From positions 91,230,449 to 91,294,448 of the forward strand of contig OY744535.1 in the NCBI GenBank assembly GCA_963556195.1: a stretch of DNA of 64,000 bases, read 5' to 3'. The notes below the pieces were generated by a model that did no database searches, was not told where the DNA came from, and worked only from the letters and a program-made list of their open reading frames with translations. How positions within the stretch are numbered: the first letter of the stretch is position 1; each line of letters opens with the position of its first letter. Positions 11,279-20,383 of the stretch are shown here, in pieces. Position numbers and translations under genes: made by a program. Source of the DNA: Sepiola atlantica (Eukaryota > Mollusca > Cephalopoda > Sepiida > Sepiolidae).

Positions 11279-11279
<1 letters not shown>

Positions 11280-11415
11280 ACAGACATATATATGGACTCG
11301 ACCTGATAACAATAAGTTAAACATGATGACAATAGTTTACCGATTTCAAGTGATTTTCACCGTCATTCAAAATGTTTAATGTCAACTGGAGTTAAATTTG
11401 ACTACCACAAAAGAA

Positions 11416-11421
11416 ATATAT

Positions 11422-11510
<89 letters not shown>
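11416..11510. repeat. (TA)n microsatellite
   Basis: A long TA run with one phase slip near 11432. It forms the left boundary of the PLE-A foldback. Confidence 0.95.
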
Positions 11511-11512
<2 letters not shown>

Positions 11513-11589
11513 GTTTTGAGGTACAAAACTTATAAATACATTTATAAATTAATAATATTGTCGAAAGAAAGAGCAAATGGGGAAGTTGA

Positions 11590-11854
11590 AAGTGCCAAAA
11601 AAATACGTCAAGGAAGGGTAGGATCCTTGTGTTACCCCTCCCCTAATTCTTTGGACTCTGCTATTGGCCAGCATTTGGTTGAAAACCCAAGCTGTGTCAG
11701 TAGGTATAAAATAGACCGTTTTGCGGTCTTGCAGAGAGCAGATTCCAAGAACCATTTGAAAATATTGAAATCTGTCTCTATTGCTATTCTAAAACCTTCC
11801 TTATGCCGGCAGAAGGAATTTATTAGATCGCTTAATCTCTTTGGGGAACTTTGA
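11590..11854 (+). pseudogene. C-terminal fragment of a PLE GIY-YIG endonuclease region
   Basis: The peptide contains SAIGQHLVENPSC, NHLKILKSVSIAIL and KPSLCRQKEFIRSLNLF. These match, in order and spacing, SSIGEHLINNRTC, YHLKILETIYIKSL and RPSLCKQRENLLALN of the PLE fragment at 22521-23220. The GIY-YIG core itself and the reverse transcriptase are missing, so this is only the protein tail. It is followed by its stop codon and a pyrimidine-rich 3' region. Confidence 0.7.
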
Positions 11855-11924
11855 ACTCCCTCCCTTTTTTTTTCCCCCCTAACGCAGTGCCTTTTAATCG
11901 TTTTTGTAAGTAAATCATTAAATT

Positions 11925-12935
11925 GACGGTACATGTTCGTCTTTAACCACTGTCCGTTTTTCACAACTTTTTACTGACCATTTTTCTTTTCTTTTTTCGG
12001 TGTACACTTATCTATCAGGCTGCTAGAGAATTCCAGCGTTTTTGTAATTTTTTTTCAAATATTTTACATTTTAAGAGGGGGGATCAGTTTCCAATGTTAA
12101 TTCAACGTAGACTGATCCCCTCTTTTTGACCATCTCAATTTTTTTTTAAATCTTTTTCGGTGTACGATTACCTATCATGTCAATAGAGAATTCCGGGGGT
12201 TTTGGATATAAATTTTTTTAAATTGTGATTTTAAGACTGGGGATCAGTTTTCAATGTAAATTCAACGTGGACTGATCCCCCTCTTTTTAACCATCTCAAA
12301 TTTTAAAAATTCTTCTTCTGCTTACAATTACCTATCATGTCACGAGAGAATTCCGAGGTTTTTGAAAAGAAATTTTAAAAAATGAGACTTTAAGACGTAA
12401 AAAGTTGTGAAAAACGAACTATGGTAAAAGACGAACAAGACTGATCCCCCGTCTTAAAATCTCAATTTTAAAAAATTTCTTTTCAAAAACGCCGGAATTC
12501 TCTCTTGACATGATAGGTAATTGTAAGCAGAAGAATAATTTTTAAAATTTGAGATGGTTAAAAAGAGGGGGATCAGTTCACGTTGAATTTACATTGAAAA
12601 CTTATCCCCCGTCTTAAAATCACAATTTTTAAAAAATTATTTCCAAAACCCCCGGAATTCTCTATTGACATGATAGGTAATCGTACACCGAAAAAGATTT
12701 TTTTTTAAATTGAGATGGTCAAAAAGAGGGGGATCAGCTTACGTTGAATTAACATTGGAAACTGATCCCCCCTCCTAACATGTAAAATATTTGAAAAAAA
12801 ATTCCAAAAATGCCGGAATTCTCTAGCAGCCTGATAGATAAGTGTACACCGAAAAAATAAAATAAAAATGGTCAGTAAAAAGTTGTGAAAAACGGACAGT
12901 GGTTAAAGACGAACATGTGCCAAATTGACTTTTAA
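11925..12935. repeat. Inverted satellite with four iterated GGGGATCAGT hairpins
   Basis: Each arm carries two and a half units of about 160 bp, with TATCATGTCAATAGAGAATTCC and a 10-bp palindromic pair GGGGATCAGT...ACTGATCCCC enclosing a short loop around CAATGTTAATTCAACGT. Hairpins lie at about 12078-12120, 12238-12282, 12560-12610 and 12725-12772. The second pair is in reverse orientation. The centre (12398-12454) carries a shortened copy of the outer TTGTTCGTCTTT...TTTTTCACAACTTTTTAC segment. Confidence 0.8.
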
Positions 12936-13012
12936 TCGCTTTATCGCTAATTTTGGCACTTTCAACTTCCCCATTTGCTCTTTCTTTCAACAATATTATT
13001 AATTAAAACTAT

Positions 13013-13060
13013 CGATTTTCTCCTGACGAGATGATAGTCGAAAGGGCCTTAGAGAGATTT
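13013..13060 (+). ncRNA. Hammerhead-like ribozyme motif at the 3' end of PLE-A
   Basis: CTGACGA (13023-13029) is followed by stem II GAT/GTC with loop GATA, then GAAA (13040-13043), then GGGCCTTA. TTTCTC before the core pairs with GAGAGA after it (C-G, T-A, C-G, T-A, T-G, T-A), giving a type I fold with a two-pair stem III and cleavage after A 13051. Every invariant core base is present. It lies on the same strand as the PLE coding fragment and about 20 bp before (TA)n. PLE hammerheads of this kind are known; activity here is unproven. Confidence 0.6.
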
Positions 13061-13077
13061 CTGCGTATCATTTTTAA

Positions 13078-13079
<2 letters not shown>

Positions 13080-13151
<72 letters not shown>
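13080..13151. repeat. (TA)n microsatellite
   Basis: It separates the PLE-A 3' end from a 5'-truncated PLE-C fragment. The two elements therefore share one TA tract. Confidence 0.95.
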
Positions 13152-13152
<1 letters not shown>

Positions 13153-13155
<3 letters not shown>

Positions 13156-13437
13156 CAACCTTCAACAACCCAGACCATCCTGGGCAAACCGGACTTTCAC
13201 TACACTACCACAAAATAAAAACCAAAAAAGAAACTCCCATAATAAAGTGGAAAATCTTGAAAAAATCCAGCACCTGCAAATCAATAAACTCTCCATGTAG
13301 ATTATGCTTAAATGAAAAACTGGAAATTATCCGCTTTAAGGACAAAAACAAACTCTTAAATAGAAAACAAGAGACATCTATCAACTGTAAACATAGTAGA
13401 CTCTACCTCCTTGGCAACCCACATACCCCACCTTAAC
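13153..13437 (+). pseudogene. PLE-C C-terminal fragment (GIY-YIG tail), 5'-truncated
   Basis: The translated segments FNNPDHPGQTGLSLHYHK, TPIIKWKILKKSSTCKSIN, SPCRLCLNEKLEIIRFKD and NKLLNRKQETSINCKHSR align throughout with residues about 380-470 of the PLE-C protein at 25481-26893. The Glu of the LCLNEKLEI motif, the likely GIY-YIG catalytic acid, is retained. The coding sequence begins right at the (TA)n tract, as expected for a 5'-truncated insertion by target-primed reverse transcription, and ends at TAA near 13437. Confidence 0.8.
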
Positions 13438-13930
13438 CCCACACCAACCCTACTTAACTTCAACATAAAATTAACAGTTTTTTTGTTTTTGTTTTTTACA
13501 AAAATGAATGATAACATTTAACCCCCACTATACACTACCCCAAAACACACTATAACCCACTACCCACCCACCCAAATTTACAACCCAATCCCACCCAACA
13601 AGTCATGATGAATCTATAAATATATAACCACCCCTCTAAACTACCAATAATATCAAATCTCTACGTACTACCTATAATGCACAGCCCCAATAACCTCTCA
13701 GCCATACTACCAATTCTAACATAAACCCATAACTGGGACAGCTATCAACACTGATATCACTTAGACTAATCTCAATTACTTAACCCCTCGATCACTACCT
13801 TGAACACTTAATTATTAACTGGTACTTAGTCCTTGTCATTGGCAGTGGAATGAAAAAAGCCTACCATCACTTGTCGACTTATTTCGCCCAATGACTTCAC
13901 AAGTAGCAAGATGGTAATGATGGTGATATT
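13438..13930 (+). other. C/A-rich 3' region of the PLE-C fragment
   Basis: The plus strand is rich in CCCC, ACCC and AAC runs and poor in G. The 3' region of PLE-C at 25480-24964 (minus strand) has the same bias. I infer that it is the 3' untranslated region of the fragment; the exact end is not visible. Confidence 0.4.
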
Positions 13931-13934
13931 TATC

Positions 13935-13942
13935 AGTATTAC

Positions 13943-13997
<55 letters not shown>

Positions 13998-14006
13998 TTT
14001 TAATAC

Positions 14007-14055
<49 letters not shown>

Positions 14056-14062
14056 GTTATTA
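13935..14062. repeat. (TTA)n microsatellite
   Basis: TTA triplets with a short break near 13998. The poly-Asn/poly-Ile frames across it are spurious. Confidence 0.95.
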
Positions 14063-14089
14063 TCATTAATATTCTTACAAACTTGTTAT

Positions 14090-14170
14090 TTCTATTTCTA
14101 TTTTTATTCTAATTTTATTTATATTTATCTTTATTTTTATTTTATTTTTATTTTTATTTTTATTAAGGCT
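14090..14170. repeat. (TTTTA/TTTAT)n low-complexity tract
   Basis: Repeats of TATTTTTATTT immediately right of the TTA tract. Confidence 0.85.
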
Positions 14171-14519
14171 TTTACATAAGGCTGTTGTCGCTGCGACTGT
14201 CGTGGGTATGGTTGGCGGGCGTTGCCATTGTCATAATCGGTTTTGTTGGTGATAAGACTGGTAACACCAGAAAAGTTCTCTTATAAAAGATTCCACTAGT
14301 ATTGATCTCGGTATAATATAATCACAATTTAAAAAAATATAATCACAACAACATTCACTACAAATAATAAACAAAACATTAAAATAAAATAAATAAAATG
14401 CAAAAGTAGCAATTAATACCCTAAATTAAAATTATCAAACATTTTTATCCACATGATAATTACTTATTAGAATTAAAATAAAATAAGAATGACGGTTGTA
14501 ATCATGGTTTTATTCTCAT

Positions 14520-14740
14520 TTTGAATTTGACTCACTCTGGCCGTCGCCCCATCTCCCTCCTCCCGCCCCGGCCGAGATTGAGATCGTCGCAGCACTGACA
14601 CGTGCAAAACCTCCCACGTAATAATTTGAAACACGACTTGTTGGGGTCTTCCCCCCTCCCCTCTCATGTCCCATGTCACCGTTATAAACAAAGCCCCAAC
14701 TCTATCCCCCTCCCCCTCCAATGTATTTTCAATTTTCAAT
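14520..14740. other. C-rich, CpG-containing island of unknown role
   Basis: Against the AT-rich background the stretch has many CCC runs and CpG steps, for example GGCCGTCGCCCC and CCCGCCCCGGCCG. The minus strand is open for 88 codons but shows no recognised domain. It may be an old element or a regulatory island. The rest of 14170-14860 shows nothing recognisable. Confidence 0.3.
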
Positions 14741-14863
14741 CTCCCGTTAAAGTGAACTTAAAATTTTATGCCATTTGAATTCCTTTCGCCGGCCCGATGA
14801 GTTGGTAGCTATTCGCACCAATGAAACAAAACCTGTTTTGTCGCAACTAATGGAATAAAATAA

Positions 14864-14866
<3 letters not shown>

Positions 14867-14914
<48 letters not shown>
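14867..14914. repeat. (TA)n microsatellite
   Basis: A TA run of about 48 bp with no recognised element directly on either side. Confidence 0.95.
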
Positions 14915-14917
<3 letters not shown>

Positions 14918-15623
14918 AATATGTTTTTATAATGTGCGAACGTTGTCTCTTCCGTCTGACGAGATTAAATTATGGCTCGACCAATAAGAAAAGCGTTAAA
15001 ACTGATTTTCCATTAGGGAGCGTACAGCTGTCCACGAAGCGTCTTAAGCGACAGTCTTTCTAGTTGGCCTTTTTATGCGTTTGAAATACTGAGTTGAAGG
15101 CGAATAAGATGTCCGAGTGAGAAAGCTGTCAACTGGTTTTTTTTTTCTGTTGTATTTCTGTTCACATCCTAAATGAGATAAGAAACGAAACACACCCTAC
15201 ACGCAGTACAAAGTGAAAACACGTTTTAAAAAGGCCGAACACAATTAGTAGCGAAAAGTTAAGTTTGTTTCTTATGTATTTCATCGTTGTTGTCATCATC
15301 GTTATAACAGCTTTTCATACCATTCTTTCCTCAGCTAATATAATAGGCATACAATTAATTATTTTTGTATGAATCATATTTTAATTACTCAAATTGTATA
15401 TTGTTTTTTGAGGAGTTTTATAACATATTAGTCATTCTTATTAAAACAATTTCATATTTGCAGTTATAACTTATTTTCATTTTAGTTGTTTTCGCGTTTT
15501 CCATGCCTGTTTCGCATCTACAGAACAAGTATTCTCTTGTCTGAATTTGCTTTGTTTTTAAATTATAATTTTTTCAGTTTTGTTTTTGTATTTAACTAGT
15601 AAACATAACATATATACACACAC

Positions 15624-15628
<5 letters not shown>
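14915..15628. other. AT-rich DNA, nothing recognised
   Basis: No gene or element can be supported. A CTGACGAG at 14957-14964 is not followed by GAAA and is not a ribozyme core. Confidence 0.5.

Positions 15629-15706
<78 letters not shown>
15629..15706. repeat. (TA)n microsatellite
   Basis: Abuts the left arm of the foldback starting at 15706. Confidence 0.95.
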
Positions 15707-15707
<1 letters not shown>

Positions 15708-16398
15708 TTTGAAAAGTCACACAATTTGAAGCGCTGGGTGGGTGGCAATATAAAAAAAATTCTTCGTTATTATTGCCACCTACCCAGCGCTTCAAATTTT
15801 GTGACTTTTCAAAGTATCCTTCCACGCCGACCATGTGACACACAGCCATATCAACACTTTTCTCTCTTCGTCAAAACACCTAGACGGATTTTCAACTTGG
15901 CCACGAGAATGTCTCAACCAAGAGGAAAAAAGAACAAAAAGAAAAAGAAGTATATTTACCGAAAGTACTCAAGTTTATATATAAAAAAAAATGTTTTTAA
16001 GATGAATAAATAATTTATTGTTAAAAACAAATAATATGCGTTGTGCAAGGTTTTCTAAATATTTTATGAAAAAATATCTTCGTTATTATTGCCCCCCCCC
16101 ACCCCCCCCAGCGCTTCAAATTGTGTGACTTTTCAAAGTATCCTTCCACGCCGACCACGTGACACACAGCCATATCAACACTTTTCTCTCTTCGTCAAAA
16201 CACCTAGACGGATTTTCAACTTGGCCACGAGAAAAAAAAGAAAAAGAAGAAATATTCTTCTGAGAATGGTATATTTACCGAAAGTACTCAAGTTTATATA
16301 AAAAAAATGTTTTTAAGATGAATAAATAACTTATTTTTTAAAACAAATAATCTGCGTTGTGCAAGGTTTTCTAAATATTTTATAAAAAATATCTTCGT

Positions 16399-16402
<4 letters not shown>
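15706..16402 (+). repeat. Foldback plus two 316-bp tandem units
   Basis: A near-perfect inverted repeat has arms at 15706-15753 and 15771-15818, with ACTTTGAAAAGTCAC and GAAGCGCTGGGTGGGTGGCA mirrored. Its right arm begins a unit repeated in tandem: TCTTCGTTATTATTG starts at 15761 and 16077, and the third copy, at 16392, dissolves into (TA)n. The units contain CACACAGCCATATCAACAC and TCAACTTGGCCACGAG. Small Lys-rich frames are present but no known protein. It may be a non-autonomous element or a satellite seed. Confidence 0.8.

Positions 16403-16473
<71 letters not shown>
16403..16473. repeat. (TA)n microsatellite
   Basis: Left flank and insertion target of the Tc1 element. Tc1/mariner elements duplicate a TA dinucleotide. 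Confidence 0.95.
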
Positions 16474-16475
<2 letters not shown>

Positions 16476-18285
16476 CGTGCTGGTCAAAAAAATAGAACAT
16501 ATGTATAAAACTGTAAAAATCATTCCGTTTGAGATAATTTTCGGCTTTTAAATTGTGTAGGTGAAATATTCTATATGTAAATAACAATTACAACTATTTT
16601 TAATCATTTGTCATATTTGCATATGTCAGACTTTATTGTCACAGAGTAGTTTATTGTCACATTGGGAAATTCAACGTTTCAATTTAATAGAACATTATTC
16701 GTTGAGTAATCTTAAACTAAAAAAATGTCTGTGTTTTAAAAAGATTTTGCAAGTAATTTAATCATAATCTCTCATTCTTATTGAGGACAATCTGTGAGAT
16801 GTAATTGGTGCTAAAATATCCCTATCATGCTAAACTAACTGAAATAGCTGTTTTACGATAGAAACTTTTTTTCATATCAATTGCAATGTCAGTTTTTCAA
16901 TATTTCGCGTTTCAAAATAATAGAACAAGACAGCTAAGAAAACAAAATAGTTTTTTTATTAACTTAAATACAAATAAAAATTAATCAATATTTAGTAGCA
17001 GCACCTTTTGCCTTGATAACAGCATCAATTCGCCGGGGCATGGAATCAACAAGTTTCTCGCAATACTGTGTAGACACCGAATCCCATGTGTTCTGTATTG
17101 CAATCTTCATGGCTGCAAGGGTAGTAGGTTTTTCTTTGCGAAACTTCCTCTTCATCTGATCCCACAAGGCTTCAATAACGTTCAAATCTGGCGAGTTCGC
17201 CGGCCATTCAAGAACAGGGATCGATCGTTCTCGGAGCCAGGAAGTTGTGGACTTGGCAGAGTGTGCCGATGCCAAGTCATGTTGAAAAATGATGTCTGTG
17301 GTGTCACTGTCAAACTGATTATCCAGCACTTGATGTAAATTAGCTTCAAGGATATATTGGTACACTGTTGCGTTTACATTTCCTTTGATGAAGCAAAAAT
17401 TACCAACACCCTTAGCACTCATACAGCCCCAAACCATGTAAGACTGCGGGAACTTCAAAGACTTCTTGACGCATTCTTGGTTATACCGTTCCGTGGATCT
17501 TCGCCAAACACATGGCCCTTGGTCGCCGAAGGAAATACAAAATCGAGACTTATCTGAAAAGATCACACATCACCATTTGTCTGTAGTCCAGGTTTGATGA
17601 GCAGTTGCCCATCGTAGCCTCTTCAACATCTGTTTTTTGTTAAGGAGCGGTTTGGTGGCAGCTATACGATGTTGGTATCCCATTTGCCGGAGCCTTCGGT
17701 AGGTAGTGCATCTTGAAACGTCGGCACCAGAAGCCTGTTTCCACTCTTTAGTAATGTGGCTTGTTGACTGGAATCGACTTTTCTTTGCCACCTTGTCCAG
17801 TGCACGGTCTTGTCTTTCAGTGGTGCTTTTCTTTCGTTCGCATTTCTTGCGATTGCTGTTGGAAACATCCTTAACATCTTTCTGGAGCATTTTGGTCACT
17901 ACCGATCTTGAACATCCGACCTTGGTTGCGATTTCCATGTGCATCTTTCCTACTTCCCGCAAATGGAAGATTCGCTGCTTCTCAGGTAAAGATATGTCTT
18001 TAGAGCGACCCATAATGAGAGATTATGATTAAATTACTTGCAAAGTCTTTTTAAACACAGAAATTTTTTGAGTTTAAGATTACTCAACGAATAATGTTCT
18101 ATTAAATTGAAACGTTGAATTTCCCAATGTGACAATAAACTACGCTGTGACAATAAAGTCTGACATATGCAAATATGACAAATGATTAAAAAATAGTTGT
18201 AATTGTTATTTACATATAGAATAATTCGCCTACACAATGGTTTTTACATTTTTATACATATGTTCTATTTTTTGACCAGCACGAG
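16474..18285 (-). mobile_element. Tc1-family DNA transposon with long terminal inverted repeats
   Basis: The left end starts CCCGTGCTGGTCAAAAAAAT, mirrored at the right end (18285) as CTCGTGCTGGTCAAAAAAT. Both are flanked by TA. The inverted repeats extend far beyond the ends: left about 16474-16776, right about 18010-18285, sharing TCAACGTTTCAATTTAATAG and TCATAATCTCTCAT. The left repeat has about 34 extra bases near 16518-16552. The right repeat ends next to the transposase start codon, so one TIR also forms the 5' leader. Total about 1.81 kb. Confidence 0.9.
16985..18013 (-). pseudogene. Tc1-type transposase, one in-frame stop
   Basis: The DDE transposase would cut and join the ends of the surrounding element. 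The first part (18013-17573, 147 codons) starts MGRSKDISLPEKQR and carries the two-helix-turn-helix DNA-binding region. A single TGA at 17570-17572 follows TTDKW. The frame then continues with VIFSDKSRF (first catalytic Asp), FQHDLASAH (second Asp; the usual Asn after it is Leu) and SPDLNVIEALWD (catalytic Glu). Exactly 34 residues separate the second Asp from Glu, so this is DD34E. The total of about 340 residues is normal. Apart from the one stop the protein looks intact, so the insertion is fairly young. I place the start at 18013 because it fits the family N-terminus and follows the TIR. Confidence 0.9.
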
Positions 18286-18287
18286 TA

Positions 18288-18480
18288 TATACCGTATTTC
18301 TTAATTGGGAGAGTTTCCCAGCAGAGTGATCAATTATTAATGCAAATGTAAAGAGCATGATATTTATTAAAAAAAGTTACAACAACATCCGGACCAAGTT
18401 TTCAGATCCGAGAAAACCGGACCTTCATCAGCGCAGTCGTATAGCTTAATGCGTGAGCACAACCGCCAGGAATTTCAAAA
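18288..18480 (-). repeat. PLE-like element end interrupted by the Tc1 insertion
   Basis: Read on the minus strand, this is a hammerhead-like motif followed by roughly 90 bp of AT-rich tail. The tail ends at the TA where Tc1 inserted; the (TA)n tract now lies on the far side of Tc1. This is the same order (ribozyme motif, short tail, (TA)n) as in the other PLE ends of the window. No coding region links it to a named family. Confidence 0.45.
18379..18440 (-). ncRNA. Hammerhead-like ribozyme motif with 7-bp stem II
   Basis: CTGATGA (18425-18431 on the minus strand) is followed by AGGTCCG, loop GTTTTCT and CGGATCT, a 7-bp hairpin with one G-T pair, then GAAA (18400-18403). Cleavage would be at GTC just downstream. 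Stem I can form as CG/CG next to the core, an internal loop, then ACGAC/GTTGT. An internal loop in stem I facing loop 2 is typical of natural type I hammerheads. Stem III is very short and imperfect. Confidence 0.5.
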
Positions 18481-18509
18481 TATTGTCCGTTGGAAAGATG
18501 GAACACTTT

Positions 18510-18765
18510 CAGATTTAAAATTGTCACGTGCGTGGAAAATACGTAGTCCGTTATGGAAAGGTTTCAGATCAAAACAACAGCGACGCTGTACATAGAAAAA
18601 GCAAGAAATTAAATGGGAATAACGTTAACAGTTGGACAGATGGGAAACTAGTAGGTTTAAATTGTCACGTGCGTGGAATTACGTAGCCCGTTATGGAAAG
18701 GATTCAAATTTTACTAATAGAGACGCTATATCTGTTATCGAAAGTAAATGGAGATAACGTTAAAA
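18510..18765. repeat. Two tandem copies of a 145-bp unit
   Basis: The segment TTGTCACGTGCGTGGAA...ACGTAG(T/C)CCGTTATGGAAAGG occurs at about 18515 and again at about 18660. Both are followed by a GACGCT and a GATAACGTTA-like motif. No protein is encoded. Confidence 0.8.
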
Positions 18766-19310
18766 ATAAAATTAAAATTAAGTTAAAAATTATATTGAAA
18801 TAATATGCTAATGTAATAATATATTACTAAAAATCATTAAAATTAAACTTATATTTAAATAAATTGTAATCACACCATTTATAAATTCATAAAGTCCTAA
18901 GGGTACTAATCATAAAAAATTTAAGGTACTAATAATAAAAAGGGGGGGATAAAGAAAGATGAAAAAGAATAATGAAGAAAAAGAAAGAAAAAAGAAGAAA
19001 AATAATAAAGATGAAATAAATACACTGTTAGATAAAATAAAGGATAACATTAAATTGTGTAAAAATATAAATAAAAGATAAAAGGCAAGAGAAGGAAAAA
19101 TTGGGATATGGAGTACTCTACATCAGAAGGGATATCTCTAAAAATATTTAAAAGTCGTTATATAGGGGTGGCAAAAACCTCTTTAAATGTTGGTATATTG
19201 TGGAAGAAAGCGGCCGACTTATTCTTCAAAAACCTAAACTAATCATTGATAAATTATAGTAAGGTGCCGTATTAGGGAACGGAGAAACTATTAATAATTA
19301 TGATAAAATA

Positions 19311-19341
<31 letters not shown>

Positions 19342-19560
19342 TATAAATAAAAATAAAAATAAAATTAAAAATAAAAATAAAATTAAAAATAAAAATAAAA
19401 ATAAGATAAAATTAATTAAATTTTAAGAAACCTATATATAAAGAAACTTTACATCAAAATATATATAAATGAAAAAAAAATTATAAAGAAATTAATTAAA
19501 ATATTTAAAAAAATTATTTTTAAAAATATTTAAAAAATTATTTATTAAATTGTTATCACA
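18766..19560. repeat. A-rich low-complexity DNA with (AAAAT)n
   Basis: AAATAAAAAT units dominate 19310-19405, with A/G-rich runs before and A/T runs after. No gene is recognised. Confidence 0.7.
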
Positions 19561-19771
19561 TGCGCACACATATATTAACATATACATGACATGAAAGATT
19601 AAAATACACATACACACAAATCTATATGAATATAAATATCAACATAAGCTTACATATATACACATACATATATATACACATACACACAGACACACATACA
19701 CATGTACACATATATATAGACATATATACACATATACATAAACACACACATATATATATATATACATATAT

Positions 19772-19776
<5 letters not shown>
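19561..19776. repeat. (CACATATA)n cryptic repeat
   Basis: Mixed CA, TA and CATA steps lead into a pure (TA)n tract. Confidence 0.85.

Positions 19777-19840
<64 letters not shown>
19777..19840. repeat. (TA)n microsatellite
   Basis: Abuts the 3' end of the minus-strand PLE-A terminus. Confidence 0.95.
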
Positions 19841-19843
<3 letters not shown>

Positions 19844-19844
19844 T

Positions 19845-20118
19845 AAATGTTTCGAGGTACAAAATTTATAAATAGATTTAAAAAGAATACGCGGAAATCT
19901 CTCTAAGGCCCTTTCGACTATCATCTCGTCAGGAGAAAATCGATAGTTTTAATTAATAATAACGTCGAAAGAAAGAGCAAAATGGGGAAACAGAGTGTGC
20001 CAAAATTATCGTTAAAGCGATTAAAATTCAATTTAATGATTTCGATTAAAAGTCGATTAAAAGGCACTACGTTAGGGGATAAAAAAAAAAATTTAAAAAA
20101 AATTGGGAAGGAGTTCAA
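19845..20118 (-). mobile_element. PLE-A 3' terminus, severely 5'-truncated
   Basis: On the minus strand the order is GAACTCCTTCCC, CCCCTAACGTAGTGCCTTTT, the TTTGGCACAC and TTTGCTCTTTCTTTCGACG motifs, the hammerhead motif, then TGTACCTCGAAACATTT into (TA)n. It matches the region after the stop codon of the PLE-A coding fragment at 11854 and the right end of the PLE-A foldback. No protein-coding part remains. Confidence 0.75.
19895..19940 (-). ncRNA. Hammerhead-like ribozyme motif, second PLE-A copy
   Basis: It has the same core as 13013-13060: CTGACGA, stem GAT/GTC with loop GATA, GAAA, GGGCCTTA, with TTTCTC pairing to GAGAGA. It is unchanged in all core positions although the flanking sequence has diverged. 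Confidence 0.6.
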
Positions 20119-20139
20119 TATATATATATATATATATTA

Positions 20140-20327
20140 GTACTTCATGTATCTACATAAAATATTATACGGAGATATAAGTTTTTATGTGTCCGTTTTC
20201 AGTATTTACTTCAACAGTGCTCGATACGTAAGGAGAGCTAGGGTGCATTTAGCCTGACGATTCCACCCGGGGATTAAACACGGGAGCTTCTGTGTAGCTT
20301 GATAGCCATATATATTTTCATTGCTTA

Positions 20328-20328
<1 letters not shown>
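20140..20328 (-). repeat. Possible SINE-like unit between two (TA)n tracts
   Basis: On the minus strand a weak tRNA-like stretch (AAGCTACACAGAAGC, then TGTTTAATCCCCGG) is followed downstream by CTGTTGA, AGTAAATACT and GAAAAC. The last part resembles a hammerhead core in which the invariant A of CTGANGA is T. I can support only a resemblance. Confidence 0.3.

Positions 20329-20381
<53 letters not shown>
20329..20381. repeat. (TA)n microsatellite
   Basis: Abuts the possible SINE-like unit to its left. Confidence 0.95.

Positions 20382-20383
<2 letters not shown>

Larger units (their letters stand above)
11511..13079. mobile_element. PLE-A: Penelope-like remnant arranged as a 1.5-kb foldback
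   Basis: The segment is bounded by (TA)n on both sides. Near each end, in opposite orientation, it carries the sequence around GAAAGAAAGAGCAAATGGGG and GTGCCAAA. Inside, the left arm (about 11918-12397) and right arm (about 12455-12935) are inverted copies. The left arm also holds the C-terminal end of a PLE protein (11590-11854). The right outer end keeps a hammerhead motif that the left end has lost by a deletion of roughly 70 bp. Inverted or partial tandem termini are a known habit of PLEs. Confidence 0.65.

Noticed and set aside
14948..14990. CTGACGAG as a hammerhead core
   Set aside because: No GAAA follows at hairpin distance and no stem I partner exists.
16985..17566. The 193-codon Tc1 catalytic part as a separate domesticated gene
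   Set aside because: It is in frame with the upstream DNA-binding part across a single TGA and lies between matching TIRs, so it is the second half of one transposase.
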